Positions 59,866 through 64,000 of a stretch of DNA of 64,000 nucleotides are shown piece by piece. The stretch comes from Triatoma infestans (Eukaryota > Arthropoda > Insecta > Hemiptera > Reduviidae). How positions within the stretch are numbered: position 1 is the stretch's first letter; each line of letters starts with the position of its first letter. Below the pieces are notes generated by a model, which did no database searches, was not told the DNA's origin, and was given only the letters and a program-made list of their open reading frames with translations. The position numbers and the translations under genes are program-made. The stretch is from positions 62,001 through 126,000 of the forward strand of contig JAAEAF010000618.1 of the NCBI GenBank assembly GCA_011037195.1, written 5' to 3'.

Positions 59866-60059
59866 AGTAGAATAGAATAGAAGGGGGGGGGGAAGAGCCT
59901 CATTCCACTGCGACCTACAGTCGAGGTCTATTGTGGATCCCCTTAAGTTACAGAACAGCCCCCAGCTTTGCCCTCCTAACCAATCCTAGCAAAGCGGGAT
60001 CAATCCGCTGAGAGCGGCTCCGTCATGAAGCTACCAGCTTCGGGATTGCCCGTCCCCAA

Positions 60060-61320
60060 TTGAAGAAACCTAATCCTCGCCAGGCCGGCGCACTCACAAA
60101 GGATGTGCGCCGGGGTCTCCTCCACTACCTTGCAGAATCGGCATACGCACTATCCGCAAGTTGTAGGTGGTGCATGTGTCTATTCAGCCTACAATGCCCT
60201 GTTAGTAGACCCACAATTTACCTTATATCCCTTCGGGTCTGGTTCAGTAGGTCTCTGGTAAATTTAGGCAAATGTCTTTTAATGAAGAGCTTTGCCTGCC
60301 TCTGTCCTGGTGTTCCCTCCCACAAACGCAGACGCTGATCTTCTATCCAACCCCTGATAGAAGTTTGGATGAGACTCCTGGACAAGCCGCAGAAGGGTTC
60401 GGGGCCTATATAGGTATCCCGCGAACCCTCCCTCGCTAGGGCATCCGCCCTCTCATTGCCCAGGAACCCCGCATGTCCCGGCACCCAGGCGAGTGTCAGT
60501 TTGTTCCGAGTACCCACCTCGGTGAGGGCAAGTAGGCAATCCCACACCAGTCTTGAGACTATTTGGTGTGAGGAAAGTGCCTTCAGGGCTGCCTGACTGT
60601 CGGAGTATATGGCCACTCTTCTACCCACTATCCTTTGCCTTATAATCTCCCTAGCGCAGAGTTGTAACGCCACGACTTCAGCCTGAAAGACCGTGGCGTA
60701 CTTCCCTAGGCTGGCCTTAATTTTAACTTTAGGCCTGCCCCCGTAGACCCCAGCTCCGACCCCAGTCGGAGTTTTGGATCCATCTGTATACCAGATCGAG
60801 TTACCGAACAGGGGTGGGTCACAGCCCCATTCGCCTCTGCTCGGTATAACAATATGGAAGTTCCTTTCGAAGAAATACTTAGGAACCATCCTATCCGTTG
60901 GCATCCCTAGAAGATAGTCCGCCTTGATTTCCTCAATCAACCTCTGGTTATTACGATCATGCCTAGAGGTGATGGGAGGCGGCCCCTGCAGGAGCCTATG
61001 TATTCCCATTCTGGCTTCGCCTAGAACGAGAATGTGTAATGGTGGCAGATTGAGGAGGACTTCCAACGCCACAGTCGGGGTGGTCTTCATGGCCCCCGTG
61101 GACCCAGGCATGCTCGCCTTTGGATCCCACCAAGCCTTTCCACCAACCCCCTTCTGCAGCGTTTTGGTCCACCAAACTACCGACCCATATGTAATCATGG
61201 GTCTGATGATCCTGGTGTAGATCCATAGTGACAAACTTTGGCGCAAGCCCCAGTTTCTCCCACAAAGCCGTCTGCACCTATTAAATGACGCATCGGCTCT
61301 GTGAGAAATTTTGTCAATGT
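60060..61320 (-). pseudogene. LINE RNase H domain and terminal zinc knuckle
   Basis: The longest open frame of the element. After the thumb-connection part (LTWNQHIDKISHRAD, RPMITYGSVVWW) it has RNase H residues in YTDGSKTPTGVGAG, FQAEVVALQLCA, IYSDSQAALKAL and WVPGHAGFLGNERADALA (the D-E-D-D set is all present). The frame stops at 60218. The knuckle (CRFCKVVEETPAHILCEC) follows in a shifted frame at about 60060-60220. Confidence 0.92.
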
Positions 61321-61539
61321 GTTGATTCCAAGTGAGTCTTCGGTTCAAAAGTAACACCAAGGTACTTAGCCTCCGTCGCAAATGGAATCGAAGTGTGCCC
61401 AAGTAATGGAGGCCTAAGGCCTTCCAACTTGTGGCGCAATGTGAAAGGAACTATTACGGCTTTGAGGGGGTTTATGGACAGGTCCTCCTCCCTACACCAG
61501 TTCCTAACCAGGTTTAGAGCCGCTTGCACCCGCTCTGCA

Positions 61540-62430
61540 ATCGTAGTAGGTATTTGCCTCTTACCACGATCGCCAAATCATCTGCGTAGCCTAGACAGTC
61601 AAAGCCATCCGCAGATAGTTGGTGGAGGAGGTCATCAACGACCAAAGTCCACATCAGAGGGGACAAAACCCCTCCCTGTGGACACCCCCTCCCTACTTTT
61701 ACCCTAAGGGTGGTCTGGCCTATTGTCGAAATGTTAATTCGGTTGCTTAGGCCAGACTCCATCCAGCCGCATAACACTGCTGGTACTCCTCTTTTATGGA
61801 GGGAGTTGATGACTTAGGTGCGCGAAACATTATTGAATGCGCCCTCAATGTCCAAAAAGGTGGCTACCGCAATTTCCTTATCCTCCAAGGATTTTGATAG
61901 CAGCCTGTTAAGATCATCCAGTGCGGCCTCAGCCGACCTACCTGGTTGATAAGCGTATTGGCGGGCACTTAGGGGGTTTGCACACAAGACCTCATCCCTA
62001 ATATATCTGTCCACCAACCTTTCCAGAGCTTTGCTCAGGAAAGAGGTTAGGCTAATCGGTCTATACGAGCCTGGCGTAAGGTCAGACACTCTACCCACCT
62101 TGGGGAGGTAGAGCACCTTGACCTCACGCCACGGTACCGGCGTATATCTTCGGGCTATGTATGCCCTAAAGATTCTACACAGGTATCGTAAAAGAATATC
62201 TAGTCCTTTTTGTAAAAGGACCGGGTAAATCCCATCCGTCCCAGGAGATTTGAAAGGTAGGGATTTGTTGATGGCCCACCTGACTTTGCTTGGCCTTGTT
62301 ATGAGAGTGGCGAGTATCCAGTCCTCTGGGGATGGTCTAATGAGCCTTTCCCCAGGGATCCCCGCCACCTCTGGGCCTGCAAGTCGGGATGAGCCTGGAA
62401 AGTGTGTCTCCGCGAGGAGCTCGAAGTTTC
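61540..62430 (-). pseudogene. LINE reverse transcriptase domain, with a stop and frameshifts
   Basis: Motifs in order: SPGTDGIYPVLLQ, VKVLYLPKVG, SYRPISLTSFLSKALERL, ARQYAYQPGRSAEAAL, ATFLDIEGAFNNV (motif A), then a TAA stop near 61815, GRGCPQGGVLSPLMWTL (motif B) and LGYADDLAI (motif C). The thumb (NPLKAVIVPF, AKYLGVTF) is in another frame at 61314-61529. Confidence 0.93.
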
Positions 62431-63600
62431 CTCTTCGGAGACAGTGAAGGTTCCATCCCTCTTTCGGAGGAACCCCACTTCCTTCGCAGCACCGTCTTTG
62501 GCTAACACTCTGTGGATTCTGGCGCACGAGGGTGAGTCCTCAATCTCCTCGCAAAACCGCCTCCACGAACGTCTTTTGGCCTTCGTAATTTCTTTATTGT
62601 ACTGCGTGAGGGCATTCCGATAGACGGTCCAGTTCTGGGTAACTTTGGCCCTGTTGAATAATTTCCTCACCTCGGCCCTCAATTTCTCGAGGTGATTGTT
62701 CCAACAGACCGTCTTTCCTCTCTGTGGTCTTGACCTTACCGGACAGTTTTCTTGGAAGGCAGTGGCTATCGCCTTCTGCACCTCCTCTACCTGCACCGTC
62801 CGCTCAAGATCCTCCACCCCTCTCCCGTCAGAGATTCCCTGTGCTACTCTGTTCTTGAGGGAATCCACAAATCCTTCCCAGTCGGTCTCCCGAGGGTTCC
62901 GGAATGTTATCTGCTGCAGCGGGGGGGTGTCGATGGTGAACCTGATGTGCCTGTGGTCGGAGCAAGATGGTTCCGAAGGCACATGCCAGTTCGTGATGTC
63001 ATCACTCAGCCTATGGGTGGTCAGGGTCAAATCCAGCACCTCTCTCCTGGCCACCGTAACGAAAGTGGGTTTCTTACCTACATTAGAGATTAGTAACCCT
63101 TTACCATAGATAAAATCCAAAAGAGACTTACCTCTGCTGTTGCAGTTGCTGCTCCCCCATGCTGGGTGGTGTGCGTTGACATCACATCCCACGAAGAGCG
63201 GGAGATTCTTCGCCTCACAGAAGTCGACGATCTCTCCCATCAGGTCCGGCGGGCAAGATTGATCCTCACCGGGAAAGTAGGCGAAGCAGGCCACCAGCCT
63301 CCTAATTCCACCTTAGGTCCGTGCCGAGATGATTGCTGTAACAAAATCGCCTGAGCAAAGTGCTGGCAGCAAGTTACCATCAATCTGATTATTAAGGACG
63401 ATACAGGCTCTGGGTTTCCCAGAGCCCTTACAGTATAACACCTTACCTTGGAATGGGCGAATGCCTCTGACTTCCTCGGCCACGAGCCACGGCTCCTGCA
63501 CCAGAGCGATATGTAGTCGCTCCGATTCACACAGACCGCCGAAGCTGCCTTGGCATGATGGAGGTTGATTTGCAGGACCCGTAGCCCCATCCTAAGATGT
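62410..63600 (-). pseudogene. LINE endonuclease domain, frameshifted
   Basis: Begins GLRVLQINLHHAKAAS (the Q-x-N-L/x-x-x-x-A start of LINE endonucleases). Frameshifts near 63500 and 63300 divide it. Key blocks: QEPWLVAEEVRG, LPLFVGCDVNAHHPAWGS (catalytic D-x-N and H-x-x-W-G), and PSCSDHRHIRF (S-D-H). The linker WRRFCEEIEDSPSCARI leads to the polymerase. It nicks target DNA to prime reverse transcription. Confidence 0.9.
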
Positions 63601-64000
63601 AGTAGCGGGTCGGGAAAGCGAGCTGGGCTCGTCCTCCCGCCGCACTTCGGCATCCTCGGGCGCCAGACACCGCTGAGGAGTTTGAGGCCTCAACAGCGGG
63701 CTGACCCCGGCTTCGCCCAGAGCGACGGGCAAGCCCTTCCCCCCTGTCGGTTTTTTTGCCTCTCTTTTCGCCTGCCTTACGGCCGGCTGAGGGCTTGGGT
63801 GCGCGAGCCTCCGTTGTCGGAACATCCGACGCGGGGGTCCGCGCCAGCTTAGAAGTGGAGGGAGATCTTCCGCCGGGTGGATCGCCTCGACGGAAGGGGC
63901 CCCAGTTCCCACCTCATCGCCTCGTTTATCCTTGGTTCGGAACTTCAACCTGCCGAACCCGTAGAATGGAGCCATTTCTAGACTTCTCAGGATTTCCAGG

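Larger units (their letters stand above)
59873..64000 (-). mobile_element. GC-rich RNase H-bearing LINE (I/R1 group), antisense in NKCC intron
   Basis: Runs from beyond the right edge to a 3' end at about 59873 that reads, on its own strand, GTAGGTCGCAGTGGAATGAG, a C run, then TTCTATTCTATTC. In coding order: a proline/arginine-rich segment (63975-63592), an apurinic-type endonuclease, a reverse transcriptase, an RNase H and a zinc knuckle. Composition is clearly GC-richer than the host DNA. At least five frameshifts and one in-frame stop (TAA near 61815) break the polymerase, so this copy is not functional as read; uncorrected sequencing indels are an alternative. It is the source family of the 67-base truncated copy at 25671-25737. 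Confidence 0.93.

Noticed and set aside
59873..64000. Bacterial contamination or horizontally acquired bacterial genes (because of the GC jump)
   Set aside because: Endonuclease, reverse transcriptase, RNase H and zinc-knuckle order is that of an animal LINE, and its 3' end also occurs at 25671-25737 with a target duplication in host DNA.
1..64000. CRISPR array, prophage, plasmid or bacterial operon structures
   Set aside because: No regularly spaced identical repeats, no bacterial gene layout; intron-containing eukaryotic genes throughout.

Overview
The window is AT-rich animal nuclear DNA. Protein genes are split into many small GT-AG exons, spacers and introns are packed with decayed non-LTR retrotransposons, tRNA-derived SINEs and hairpin (foldback) repeats, and codons favour A/T at the third position. 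The gene set and the repeat types point to an arthropod, most likely an insect. I cannot name the species.

Layout: (1) 1-2300 holds a decayed LINE 3' end. (2) 2312-2660 (minus) holds two exons of a small gene whose product resembles the CCAN kinetochore subunit CENP-M. It is arranged head-to-head with (3) SUGP1, a G-patch splicing factor, complete in 11 exons from 3223 to 10487. (4) VPS45, the Sec1/Munc18-family vesicle-fusion regulator, is complete in 12 exons from 12278 to 19029. (5) 19030-28628 is a gene-free, repeat-filled spacer. (6) An NKCC-type Na-K-Cl cotransporter gene (SLC12 family) starts at 28629. I assembled nineteen exons, up to 59472. The last coding exon or exons should lie beyond the right edge. 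Its first intron is about 17.4 kb and is a graveyard of mobile DNA. (7) A GC-rich LINE lies antisense in the NKCC intron from about 59873 to beyond 64000.

The three main genes are unrelated housekeeping or physiology genes (splicing, endosomal fusion, ion and volume homeostasis). I see no operon-like logic, only a possible shared promoter between the CENP-M-like gene and SUGP1.

The most unusual content is in the repeats. Two foldback families carry, at the inner end of each arm, a short conserved block that reads like a minimal hammerhead ribozyme core. A tRNA-derived SINE shares its 3' tail with a LINE found elsewhere in the window. Two copies of one old repeat have each been broken by a different later insertion, so each serves as the empty-site control for the other. 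One very abundant family has a GTGTGA/TCACAC hairpin end and lies in A/T homopolymers. All comparisons are by eye; no searches or folding programs were run.
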